Source of the DNA: Methylobacterium sp. C25
Lineage (GTDB): Bacteria > Pseudomonadota > Alphaproteobacteria > Rhizobiales > Beijerinckiaceae
Assembly: GCF_021352225.1 (NCBI RefSeq)
Contig: NZ_JAAUVI010000012.1
Location: 62,001 to 126,000 of the forward strand
Length of the DNA stretch: 64,000 nucleotides
Reading direction: 5' to 3'
The translations under genes and the position numbers were made by a program. The number at the start of each line of letters is the position of its first letter. The first letter of the stretch is position 1. The notes under the pieces were generated by a model that was given only the letters and a program-made list of their open reading frames with translations, searched no databases and was not told the DNA's origin. This document shows positions 34,983 through 42,203 of this stretch, one piece after another.

Positions 34983-35321
34983 ATGAACACGATCCGCCCT
35001 GCGGCCCTCATCACCGCGCTCATCCTGTCTCCCTTGGTGGCGCTCGCGGCGCCTGCTCCCGAGCCGATGCGCTTCAGCTCGCAATCGATCGAATTTCCGA
35101 CGTCCGACCGGATCTTTCCGGACGGGCCGGGAGCCGAGGCGGTCAATAACAATTGCCTCGCCTGCCACTCGGCCGGGATGGTGCTGACCCAGCCCAAGCT
35201 CACGAAGGCGCAGTGGACCGAGACCGTGAACAAGATGGTCCACGTCTACAAAGCGCCGGTCGATCAGGCCGATGTGCAGACCATCGTCGACTACCTCACG
35301 GCGTTGAAGCCCACGCCCTGA
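34983..35321 (+). CDS. Periplasmic c-type cytochrome (SorB-like)
   Basis: 112 residues from ATG 34983 (GAGGAG upstream). A signal peptide covers about 1-23 (T-A-L-I-L-S-P-L-V-A-L-A-A). One haem-binding C-L-A-C-H is at 58-62 and a likely axial Met is in N-K-M-V-H downstream. The small monohaem size and close linkage to the molybdoenzyme indicate it accepts electrons from sulfite oxidation and feeds the respiratory chain. Confidence 0.88.
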   Translation: MNTIRPAALITALILSPLVALAAPAPEPMRFSSQSIEFPTSDRIFPDGPGAEAVNNNCLACHSAGMVLTQPKLTKAQWTETVNKMVHVYKAPVDQADVQTIVDYLTALKPTP

Positions 35322-35331
35322 ACCCTCGAAT

Positions 35332-35366
35332 CCCGAGGCCGCCGTGCTTTTTTCGTCGGCCTCGGG
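35332..35366 (+). terminator. Strong hairpin after the cytochrome gene
   Basis: CCCGAGGCCG and CGGCCTCGGG form a perfect 10-bp stem. The T-run lies inside the loop rather than after the stem, so it is not a textbook intrinsic terminator. It touches the next promoter motif. Confidence 0.45.
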
Positions 35367-35396
35367 GAATAGACCGCCCTCGCTGGCATCTCCCTA
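35365..35396 (+). promoter_or_regulatory. ECF-type promoter of propeller 1 / sulfite oxidase
   Basis: GGGAATA, 13 bases, GGCATCTCCCTA. Same motif and spacing as the other three sites. Ends 111 bases before the propeller start at 35507. Confidence 0.65.
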
Positions 35397-35506
35397 AGGC
35401 GATGCACGGCCTGACCGGTCCCGCACGACGCAATCCGATTTCGAACTCGCCCGCACGGCCGGCCCCAGGCCGCCGAACGAGGGCGCATGCCCGAGAGACA
35501 CGCTTC

Positions 35507-36490
35507 ATGACTGACGTCCGCACCAGCCTCCGCGCCCTCCTCGCCGGAGCTGCCTTGCTCCTCACCCAGAACCAACCTGGATTCGCCGCCGGCTTCGACG
35601 GCGCAATCAAGAACAACGCGCTCGCCCTGAACGCCGCCGGCACGGTCGCCGCGGTGTCGAACAGCGAGGAGAGCGCCGTCATCGTCTACGACGTCGCCAA
35701 GGGCACGGTGCTGCGCCGCCTCGACGGCTTCGTCACGCCGCGCAACATCGTGTTCGCGCCGGACGGCGCCCGCTTCTACGTCTCCGACAGCGGCACGGGC
35801 CGGATCACGGTCTACGAGACCGGCACCGGCAAAGAAGCCGGCGTTCTTGCCGCGGGCCCCGGTGCGTTCGGCACGGTGCTCTCGGCCGACGGGACAAAGC
35901 TCTACGTCAACAACGAGGCCGCGAGCACGCTGACCGTGTTCGACACCAAGACCATGCTCGCAGACGCCGTGATCCCCGGCTTCGCTCAGCCGCGCCAGGG
36001 CGTGAAGCTGTCGCCGGACGGCAAGACCGTGTTCGTGACGAACTTCCTCGGCGACAAGATCACGTTGGTCGACACCGCCACCAACAAGATCACCGGCGAG
36101 ATCGTCGGGTTCGAAAAGCTGCGCGCCATCTCGATCACCAAGGACGGCAAGACGCTGTTTGCCGCCAACAGCGGCCGCAACACCATCGGCGTGGTCGATG
36201 TCGCCGCCCGCAAGGTCACCTCTGAAGTCGCGGTGGGCAAGGACCCCTACGGGGCCGCGCTGACCCCGGACGGGCGCTTCGTCTATTCGGGCAACCTCAA
36301 GGACAACTCCTTGTCGGTGATCGACACCGGCAGCCTCAAGGTCGTCGCCACGGTGACCGGGCTGAACGAGCCGCGCCAGGCGATCGCGTTCTCGGCCGAC
36401 AACGCCCACGCGTACGTCCTCAACCGCGACCTCAGCGTGGCCGTGGTCGACCGCGCGAAGAACGCGGTGGTTTCGACGATGAAGCCGTGA
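35507..36490 (+). CDS. Periplasmic YVTN-type beta-propeller protein 1
   Basis: 327 residues from ATG 35507 with an N-terminal signal peptide (L-R-A-L-L-A-G-A-A-L-L-L, cleaved near G-F-A-A). It consists of about seven ~40-residue repeats of the YVTN/surface-antigen type, each with S-P-D-G-K-T-V-F-V-T-N or similar and a strand ending in V-I-D-T. Such propellers bind proteins, metals or cofactors, and several sit beside periplasmic oxidases. It lies between the two sulfite-oxidising enzymes. No catalytic residue is evident. Confidence 0.8.
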   Translation: MTDVRTSLRALLAGAALLLTQNQPGFAAGFDGAIKNNALALNAAGTVAAVSNSEESAVIVYDVAKGTVLRRLDGFVTPRNIVFAPDGARFYVSDSGTGRITVYETGTGKEAGVLAAGPGAFGTVLSADGTKLYVNNEAASTLTVFDTKTMLADAVIPGFAQPRQGVKLSPDGKTVFVTNFLGDKITLVDTATNKITGEIVGFEKLRAISITKDGKTLFAANSGRNTIGVVDVAARKVTSEVAVGKDPYGAALTPDGRFVYSGNLKDNSLSVIDTGSLKVVATVTGLNEPRQAIAFSADNAHAYVLNRDLSVAVVDRAKNAVVSTMKP

Positions 36491-36498
36491 AGCGTCGC

Positions 36499-36526
36499 GC
36501 GCCGGGTGCCTTTCGGCGCCCGGCGC
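36499..36526 (+). terminator. GC-rich hairpin between propeller 1 and sulfite oxidase
   Basis: A 12-bp stem (one G-T pair) with loop TTTC: GCGCCGGGTGCC / GGCGCCCGGCGC. It starts 8 bases after the propeller stop and is followed by GTTCTCG, so it is a weak terminator or an attenuator that lowers expression of the downstream gene. Confidence 0.5.
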
Positions 36527-36568
36527 GTTCTCGATCTCGACACGTCGCGAACGCAGGACAAAGACCCC

Positions 36569-37654
36569 ATGCTCGGCCTGTTCCAGCGCAAGGACCGCCT
36601 CATCGTCCACGGAAAGGCGCCCTACAACGCCGAGCCGCCGCTCGATCGCCTGCGGGCCGCCTTCCTGACTGATCAAGCCGACTTCTACGTCCGCAGCCAC
36701 GGCGACATCCCGGACCTCGACGCCGACGGCTACCGCCTGACCGTCGACGGAATGGTCGCGACGCCCCTCGACCTCTCCCTCGCCGATCTCAAAGAACGCT
36801 TCGCGCCCGTCACCGTCACGGCGGTGATGCAATGCGCCGGCAACCGCCGGGCCGACATGCTGGCCGTGGCGCCGGTCTCCGGCGACCCGTGGGCGCCCGG
36901 TGCCATCGGTAATGCGGAATGGACCGGCGTGCGGCTCGCCGACGTGCTGCGCGAGGCCGGCATCGATGCGGATGATGAGCGCCACGTCGCCTTCGAGAGC
37001 CACGACCGGATCGCGGACACGGACACGCGCTTCGGTGCCTCGATCCCGCTCGCCAAGGCGCTGGCCCCCGAGACGCTGCTCGCTTTCGCGATGAACGGCG
37101 AGCCTCTCGCCCCCGAGCACGGCCATCCGTTGCGCGTGGTCGTTCCGGGATTTGCCGGTATCCGCAGCCCGAAGTGGCTCGCCCGCATCTCGGTTCAGGA
37201 CCGGCCTTCCGACAACCCGATGCAGGCCGACGACTACAAGCTGTTTCCGCCCAACGTGACGGCCGGGACCGCCGACCCGGCCCACGGCATGACCATCGAG
37301 GCGATGCCGTTGAACAGCGCGATCTGCGAGCCCGCCCGCGGCGCGGCGTTGAAGGCCGGCCGGCACGCGATCCGCGGCTACGCCATCGCCAGCGACCGCG
37401 CGGTCGCCCGCGTCGACGTCTCGACGGATGGCGGCCGCAGCTGGGCGCAGGCCCGGATCGAGCGCGATGCCGACGCGCCCTACGCCTGGACGTTCTGGGA
37501 GATCGAGCGCGAGCTGACCACCGGCGAGCACGAGCTCGCGGTGCGGGCCTGGGATTCCGCCGGCCAGACCCAGCCGGCCGCCCCCGACGACACCTGGAAC
37601 TACAAGGGCTACCTCAGCGCCGCCTGGCACCGGGTGCGAGTGACGGTGGCCTGA
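36569..37654 (+). CDS. Sulfite oxidase-type molybdopterin enzyme without signal peptide
   Basis: 361 residues from ATG 36569 (GCAGGA upstream; GTG 36506 would add 21 residues). The core has V-M-Q-C-A-G-N-R-R with molybdenum ligand Cys89, then N-A-E-W-T-G-V-R-L-A-D-V-L and P-L-R-V-V-V-P-G-F. The dimerization domain contains S-T-D-G-G-R-S-W and ends W-N-Y-K-G-Y. This arrangement matches eukaryote-type sulfite oxidase minus the haem domain. No export signal is visible, so it is probably cytoplasmic, unlike the enzyme at 33748. The electron acceptor is not apparent. Confidence 0.85.
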   Translation: MLGLFQRKDRLIVHGKAPYNAEPPLDRLRAAFLTDQADFYVRSHGDIPDLDADGYRLTVDGMVATPLDLSLADLKERFAPVTVTAVMQCAGNRRADMLAVAPVSGDPWAPGAIGNAEWTGVRLADVLREAGIDADDERHVAFESHDRIADTDTRFGASIPLAKALAPETLLAFAMNGEPLAPEHGHPLRVVVPGFAGIRSPKWLARISVQDRPSDNPMQADDYKLFPPNVTAGTADPAHGMTIEAMPLNSAICEPARGAALKAGRHAIRGYAIASDRAVARVDVSTDGGRSWAQARIERDADAPYAWTFWEIERELTTGEHELAVRAWDSAGQTQPAAPDDTWNYKGYLSAAWHRVRVTVA

Positions 37655-37657
37655 CCC

Positions 37658-38029
37658 TCACGCCCAGAGCAGTGCGGTGGCCGCGAGACCCGAGATCGCG
37701 ATGAGCAGGGCCGCAATCCCGACGGTGAGGAGGCGCGGCATCATCGGGATCTCGGCATGGGTGAGCCGTGCCCGGATCGCCCGGTCCCGCCACACGGCAC
37801 CGGCGAACGAGGCAAGCGCGCAGGCGATCAAGGTCAGCGACAGCACCTTCAGCGGCCAGACCGCGAGCACCTCCCGGAGGAAGCGCTGCGCGGCGAGGCC
37901 GACGCCGAGGAACGCGAGCCCGGTGCGAAGCCACGCCACGAAGGTGCGTTCGGCCGCCAGAACCGTCCGATCCTCGGCGAGCCTCACCCGCGGGTCGTCG
38001 GGGGGCACGGGTTTCGCGGGCTCGCTCAT
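37658..38029 (-). CDS. DUF202 (YidH-like) inner-membrane protein
   Basis: 123 residues with three transmembrane helices. The motif L-A-E-D-R-T-V-L-A-A-E-R-T-F-V-A-W-L-R-T-G before the first helix is the DUF202 signature. Its function is not established. Its stop lies three bases from the convergent sulfite oxidase stop and it overlaps the LysR stop by four bases, so it is the last gene of the minus-strand operon. Confidence 0.85.
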   Translation of the reverse strand: MSEPAKPVPPDDPRVRLAEDRTVLAAERTFVAWLRTGLAFLGVGLAAQRFLREVLAVWPLKVLSLTLIACALASFAGAVWRDRAIRARLTHAEIPMMPRLLTVGIAALLIAISGLAATALLWA

Positions 38030-38916
38030 CCGGCATTCGCTGCCGCGATCAGGTGAAGCAGCGCGTCGGCGGCCCGGCTGCGGTAGCGCTCCTTGTGGCG
38101 CAGCACCCGGAACGGCCGGCTCGGCAAGTCGAACGCCGCCCGCACCAGGGTCCCGGCCCGAAGCGATGCGGCGACCACGGTTTCGGACAGTACGGCGGCC
38201 CCGCCCCCGGCCTCGACGGCAGCGCGGACCGCCTCGTTAGAGGGCAGTTCGAGCGTGACCCGAAGCTGGGCGGCTGCGAGGCCGGCCGCACCCAGGGCCG
38301 CCTCGAAGGCCGAGCGGGTTCCCGATCCCGCCTCGCGCAGCACCCAATCGACCCCGGCGAGGTTTTCGGGTTCGAGGTCGGTCGCCTCGGCGAAGGCATG
38401 GCCAGGGGCGACGACGAGGACCAGTTGGTCCTGGGCGATGGTCGTACTTGCGAGCGTCGGATCGTCCAGCGCCCCCTCAACAAAGCCGAGTTCGGCCTGC
38501 CCCGCGCGCACCGCATCGGCGGCCTCGGTGGTGTTGCCCACCCCCAACCGGATGGCAATCTCGGGGTAGGCCCGGCGGAAGGCGACGAGGTGGCGCGGCA
38601 GCCAGTCGCTGGCGATGGTCTGGCTGGCGTAGAGGGCCAGCGTCCCGCGTCGCATGCCGCTGAGGTCGGCGAGCACCAGTTCGGCAGCTTCGGCACGGGC
38701 GAGCACGGCGCGGGCCTCGACGAGGAACACGCGCCCCGCCTCGGTCAGCTCGATCCCGCGGCCGACCCGGTGGAACAGCTTGGTCGCGTGCCGCCCCTCG
38801 ATATTGGCGATCGCCGCGCTGACCGCCGACTGCACGAGGTTCAACGCCTCGGCAGCCCGGGTCACGTGCTGCCGCTCGGCCACCGCCACGAAGATGCGGA
38901 GCTGGTCGAGGGTCAC
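38026..38916 (-). CDS. LysR-type transcriptional regulator
   Basis: 296 residues. N-terminal winged helix-turn-helix (M-T-L-D-Q-L-R-I-F-V-A-V-A-E, A-L-N-L-V-Q-S-A-V-S-A-A-I) and a C-terminal periplasmic-binding-like effector domain, including G-S-G-T-R-S-A-F-E. It resembles CbbR/CysL-type regulators that respond to small anions or metabolites. Candidate targets are the exporter genes with the dyad at 32939. It overlaps DUF202 and the SGNH gene by four bases each. Confidence 0.87.
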   Translation of the reverse strand: MTLDQLRIFVAVAERQHVTRAAEALNLVQSAVSAAIANIEGRHATKLFHRVGRGIELTEAGRVFLVEARAVLARAEAAELVLADLSGMRRGTLALYASQTIASDWLPRHLVAFRRAYPEIAIRLGVGNTTEAADAVRAGQAELGFVEGALDDPTLASTTIAQDQLVLVVAPGHAFAEATDLEPENLAGVDWVLREAGSGTRSAFEAALGAAGLAAAQLRVTLELPSNEAVRAAVEAGGGAAVLSETVVAASLRAGTLVRAAFDLPSRPFRVLRHKERYRSRAADALLHLIAAANAG

Positions 38917-39794
38917 GGCTGGCGGGCGGCTGCGACGAACAGATCTCCGATCGTCCGGTAACCGGCATCCGAGGGGTGCAGGTCGTGGCCGGGCGTGCAG
39001 AACAGCGTCAGCGCACAGAGCCGGGCGACGGGATTGCCAGTCCGGTTGAAGGTGGGAAAGACGAGGACCGTGCGGGCGCCGGCATCGGCGGCGGCGGCTA
39101 TGATCACGCGGTTGAGGTCCTCAACGAAGCGGTCGCCCCCCTGATCCGCGGCGGCGAGCCAGTTGTAGTAGGTCCCGACGAGGATGCGCGCCCTGGGCGC
39201 CGCCTCCCGCAACTGCCCGAGGATGAGCTTGAGGTTGGCCTCGGTTCCCTTGAGCGCCGTCGGCCAGCGGGTCGCAATGCAATCGGCACCCTGGTCGGCG
39301 CAGGCCGTCTGGACGGCGCGCAGGTCGTTGATGCCGATGTCGAGGGTGATCGTACCCACGCCTTCAGGATGAGCGCCGAGATACGCGGTCGCCGCAGCGA
39401 GCTGGGCCCCCTGGTAGGGGATGTGCAGGGGCAGCGGTGTGGTGCCGAAGGGCTTCCCGGTGGTGGCGAAGCCGCAGGGACCGGCGATGAACGAGGTCGT
39501 CGATTCGCCGGGGCAGCCGAGATTGACCACTGTCAGGCCGGCCGCGGATCGCTTCAGATCGGCGGCGAGAATGTCGACGTAGCCGGTGTCGAAGCTCTCG
39601 GGCCGCACCGCACCGTTCGCGATTTGACCCTTCAGCTTGTCGATCTGCAGGCCGTAGGCCAGCGAGTCTCCAAGCGCGAGGTAGGTCGGGGCCGGCTCGG
39701 CCACGACCGACGTCGGCCCCCCGAGCCCCACAAGAAGGCAGAACAATGCGCCCGCCAAGCCACGGACGCGGTGTCGTCGAACGGCGGTCTTCAT
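38913..39794 (-). CDS. Exported SGNH/GDSL-type hydrolase
   Basis: 293 residues with a signal peptide at 1-32 (cleaved near V-V-A-E). Block I A-L-G-D-S-L-A-Y-G holds the nucleophile Ser, block III G-I-N-D-L holds the oxyanion Asn, and D-L-H-P-S-D-A-G-Y near the C-terminus holds the Asp-x-x-His pair. It is therefore an esterase or lipase secreted to the periplasm. Four Cys residues could form disulfides. Why it lies in an ECF/sulfite operon is unclear. Confidence 0.85.
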   Translation of the reverse strand: MKTAVRRHRVRGLAGALFCLLVGLGGPTSVVAEPAPTYLALGDSLAYGLQIDKLKGQIANGAVRPESFDTGYVDILAADLKRSAAGLTVVNLGCPGESTTSFIAGPCGFATTGKPFGTTPLPLHIPYQGAQLAAATAYLGAHPEGVGTITLDIGINDLRAVQTACADQGADCIATRWPTALKGTEANLKLILGQLREAAPRARILVGTYYNWLAAADQGGDRFVEDLNRVIIAAAADAGARTVLVFPTFNRTGNPVARLCALTLFCTPGHDLHPSDAGYRTIGDLFVAAARQP

Positions 39795-39816
39795 CGTGTC
39801 CCCCTATGTCCCGATC

Positions 39817-40620
39817 CTATCGCCGGTCCGGCGCGAGGCCGCGCACCTGCGCGTCGACGGCCTGGGCGACCGTCAACAGCCGCGCCTCGTCGGTGCGGCC
39901 GGTGACGACGTAGGACATGCCGCCATCGACCCACGAGAAGGCGGCGACGTCGCCCTCGCGGGCGAAGCGGAAGAGCGTGCGCCCGTCGCCGTCACCGACG
40001 CGGCTGTAGAGCGTCAGCCGGGTTCCGCGGTCGTCGTCGTACATCAGCATCGCGGCGGATTCGGAACCCGCCGGTAGCAGCCGGCCACCCATCAGGCGGA
40101 AGCCGTACGCCGTGAGGTCGGGGGTGGTTACGGCGTGGCCGAGGCGCTTGGAGAGCCACGCGACGAGATGGGGCTTTTCGTCTGCGCGCACCTCGACCGG
40201 ATGCACCGCCTCGACCACGAAGGTGCGGAAGGCTGCGACCGCGTCCTGCGTCGCCGGTGCCTCCACCACCATCGCCGTCGCGGGCCCGCCGTGCAGGGCA
40301 TAGCCGACCCAGCCGCCGGCACCGCCGAGTGCGAGGCAGAGCACGGCTGCCGCCGCCATGGGAAACCACCCCACGCCGACGAGCCGATGTCGCGGGCGGA
40401 TATTGGCCACCCGGAGCCGCGCCGGGATCGCCTCCTCGGCGATCGGCGCGAGGCGGGCACGCAGGCGCTCGCGCAGGGCGCGATCCGCCGAGATCTCGGC
40501 CGCACGTGCGGGGTTGCCGGCGAGCCATGCCTCGACCAGCGCTTGCCGCTCCGGTTCGAGACGACCGTCGATCAGGCCGTGCAGGTCGTCCTCGCCGACC
40601 GGGCGTGGATCCCCGCTCAT
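39817..40620 (-). CDS. Anti-sigma factor (RsiW-like, single-span)
   Basis: 267 residues. The N-terminal ~80 residues face the cytoplasm and resemble an anti-sigma domain (E-D-D-L-H-G-L-I-D-G-R-L, helical). One transmembrane helix is at ~88-110 (A-A-A-A-V-L-C-L-A-L-G-G-A-G). The periplasmic ~150 residues would sense the signal. No H-x3-C-x2-C zinc motif is seen, so this is not a ZAS-type domain. It overlaps the sigma gene by four bases, the usual sigma/anti-sigma order. Confidence 0.85.
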   Translation of the reverse strand: MSGDPRPVGEDDLHGLIDGRLEPERQALVEAWLAGNPARAAEISADRALRERLRARLAPIAEEAIPARLRVANIRPRHRLVGVGWFPMAAAAVLCLALGGAGGWVGYALHGGPATAMVVEAPATQDAVAAFRTFVVEAVHPVEVRADEKPHLVAWLSKRLGHAVTTPDLTAYGFRLMGGRLLPAGSESAAMLMYDDDRGTRLTLYSRVGDGDGRTLFRFAREGDVAAFSWVDGGMSYVVTGRTDEARLLTVAQAVDAQVRGLAPDRR

Positions 40621-41162
40621 TTCACCCTCCTCAAGAGGCCAGTCCGGCCAGTTTCCAGGAAACTTCGCATCCGTGTCCGCGCCCGGCTCAACCGCGACAT
40701 CACCGTGCCCAGCGGTACCCCAAGCACCTGGGCCGCCTCGGCATAAGACAGATCCTCCACCGCAACGAGCAGCAGCACCGAGCGCTGATCCTCGGGCAGG
40801 GTATCGAGCCCGACGAGTACGTCGCGGGCCCCCATCGAGGCCTCCGGGTCAGCGCCCGGATCGGGCACCAAATCGAGTGCTTCCGCGCCAACATCGACGC
40901 CGCGTCGGCCCCGGCGCCGGACGGCGCCGAGGAACAGGTTGCGCTCGATCGTGAACAGCCACGCCCGCAGGTCGCCGTCGCGGCGGCGCCCGGACCAGGC
41001 GGACAATGCCCGCTCCAGCGTGTCCTGGACGAGGTCGTCGGCTGCCTCGCGGTCCCGCAACAGCGCGACGGCGTAGCGCCGCAACGCCGGGATCTGCGGT
41101 TCGATGAGGGCGGCGATCTCGTCCAACGACGTTTCCCGGTCAGAGGGGGCCGAGCCCGGCAT
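40617..41162 (-). CDS. ECF sigma factor
   Basis: 181 residues. Region 2 reads A-V-A-L-L-R-D-R-E-A-A-D-D-L-V-Q-D-T-L-E-R-A with W-L-F-T-I-E-R-N after it. Region 4 reads L-P-E-D-Q-R-S-V-L-L-L-V-A-V-E-D-L-S-Y-A-E-A-A-Q-V-L-G-V-P-L-G-T-V-M-S. It starts 7 bases after the COG4315 gene and overlaps the anti-sigma gene. The operon's own promoter has the motif found before the sulfite enzyme genes, so the factor probably controls itself and those genes. Confidence 0.93.
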   Translation of the reverse strand: MPGSAPSDRETSLDEIAALIEPQIPALRRYAVALLRDREAADDLVQDTLERALSAWSGRRRDGDLRAWLFTIERNLFLGAVRRRGRRGVDVGAEALDLVPDPGADPEASMGARDVLVGLDTLPEDQRSVLLLVAVEDLSYAEAAQVLGVPLGTVMSRLSRARTRMRSFLETGRTGLLRRVK

Positions 41163-41169
41163 TCAGCGA

Positions 41170-41565
41170 TTATGGCTTGGCGATGTGCCACGCGCCGTTG
41201 AGGAATCCGTCGCCGGTGATGTCGCCCGGCTTGGTGTCCTTGGCGAATGTGTAGAGCGGCTTGCCCTTGTAGGCCCACTGCATCGTGCCGTCGTCCCGTG
41301 TCACCATCGTCCAGTCGCCACTGGCAGCCGAGCCGGAGGCGGCCATCAGTGCCGGCCAGTTGGCGGCGCAGGGGCCGTTGCACATCGACTTGCCGCCCAT
41401 GTCCTTGTCGAAGGTGTATAGGGTCATGCTCTTGGAATCGACGAGCGCCGGCCCCTTGGCGGTCTCGGCGGTCATGGCGGGCGCGGTCATGGCGGGCGCG
41501 GCCTGGGCGGCCACGGCCGAGAAGGCGAAGGCCGCAAAGGCGGCGCGGATCAGCATGGTGCGCAT
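41170..41565 (-). CDS. Exported COG4315-type repeat protein
   Basis: 131 residues with signal peptide at 1-22 (F-A-F-S-A-V-A-A-Q-A-A). Two copies of the L-Y-T-F-x-K-D repeat surround a C-N-G-P-C-A-A-N-W-P-A-L motif; the Cys pair may form a disulfide or bind metal. The N-terminus of the mature form is Met-rich (A-P-A-M-T-A-P-A-M-T). The family is periplasmic and of unknown function. It is the first gene of the sigma-factor operon, 36 bases from its promoter motif. Confidence 0.85.
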   Translation of the reverse strand: MRTMLIRAAFAAFAFSAVAAQAAPAMTAPAMTAETAKGPALVDSKSMTLYTFDKDMGGKSMCNGPCAANWPALMAASGSAASGDWTMVTRDDGTMQWAYKGKPLYTFAKDTKPGDITGDGFLNGAWHIAKP

Positions 41566-41600
41566 GAGTGAGGTCTCCGGCGGTCGACCATGACCGCATT

Positions 41601-41632
41601 GGGAGAGATGCCGAACGGGCGCGTCTATTCCA
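41601..41632 (-). promoter_or_regulatory. ECF-type promoter of COG4315-sigma-antisigma operon
   Basis: On the minus strand TGGAATA (41632-41626), 13 bases, GGCATCTCTCCC (41612-41601). Mirror image of the site at 41689; the 13 bases CGGCATCTCTCCC are identical in both. Supports autoregulation of the sigma factor. Confidence 0.7.
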
Positions 41633-41688
41633 CTGACATTTGGAAAAGATCGATCACATCGGCAGGGCCGCCAATTCGTCCCCGGCCA

Positions 41689-41720
41689 TGGAATAAAACC
41701 GTTTCCCCGGCATCTCTCCC
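41689..41720 (+). promoter_or_regulatory. ECF-type promoter of DUF305 / propeller 2
   Basis: TGGAATA, 13 bases, GGCATCTCTCCC, ending 28 bases before the DUF305 start. Divergent from the site at 41601-41632, so one sigma factor would drive both directions. Confidence 0.7.
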
Positions 41721-41747
41721 CTCGACAACGAACAGGGAGGACGGCTC

Positions 41748-42203
41748 ATGCGCGGAGCATTGGGATTTGCGCTCACGGCCGCCGTGATGGCCGGCGGCCT
41801 CGTCGGGGGCCGGATGATGATGCCCCCGACGCTGGCCGCCGCCGAGCCGCCGGCCGTCGTCTCCGCGTCCTTCGACGCGATGATGGCGCAGTCGATGACG
41901 CGGATGCATGACGACATGATGGTCCCGCCCTCGGGCGATCCGGACCGCGACTTCGCCGCGATGATGATCCCCCACCACGACGGCGCGATCGCGATGGCCC
42001 AGGCAGAGCTGCTCTACGGCAAGGATCCGGTCCTGCGCCGCCTCGCGCAGGGGATCATCGTCGAACAGGGCCAGGAGATCGCAGTGATGCGACGGGCGCT
42101 CGCCGATCTCCCTCCCGCGCCGGAATCGTCCGCCGCAGCCACCCACCTTCACCACCATGGCACGGCCCCTGCCGCCGAGATGCCTTCGGAGATCTGCCGA
42201 TGA
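41748..42203 (+). CDS. DUF305 family exported protein
   Basis: 151 residues, ATG 41748 after AGGGAGG. A signal anchor or signal peptide covers 1-32. The DUF305 core has D-F-A-A-M-M-I-P-H-H-D-G-A-I-A-M-A-Q; the C-terminus is His-rich (H-L-H-H-H). The protein is Met-rich (M-M-A-Q-S-M-T-R-M-H-D-D-M-M). DUF305 proteins are periplasmic, four-helix, often linked to copper or other metals. Met and His enrichment could bind Cu or scavenge oxidants. ATGA overlap with the propeller gene. Confidence 0.85.
   Translation: MRGALGFALTAAVMAGGLVGGRMMMPPTLAAAEPPAVVSASFDAMMAQSMTRMHDDMMVPPSGDPDRDFAAMMIPHHDGAIAMAQAELLYGKDPVLRRLAQGIIVEQGQEIAVMRRALADLPPAPESSAAATHLHHHGTAPAAEMPSEICR

Noticed and set aside
35332-35366. 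Classical rho-independent terminator after the cytochrome gene
   Set aside because: The T-run is inside the loop, not after the stem; listed only as a hairpin with low confidence.
35291-37630. 779-codon minus-strand frame opposite propeller 1 and sulfite oxidase
   Set aside because: Both plus-strand genes have signal peptides or catalytic motifs and ribosome-binding sites; the antisense frame has none.
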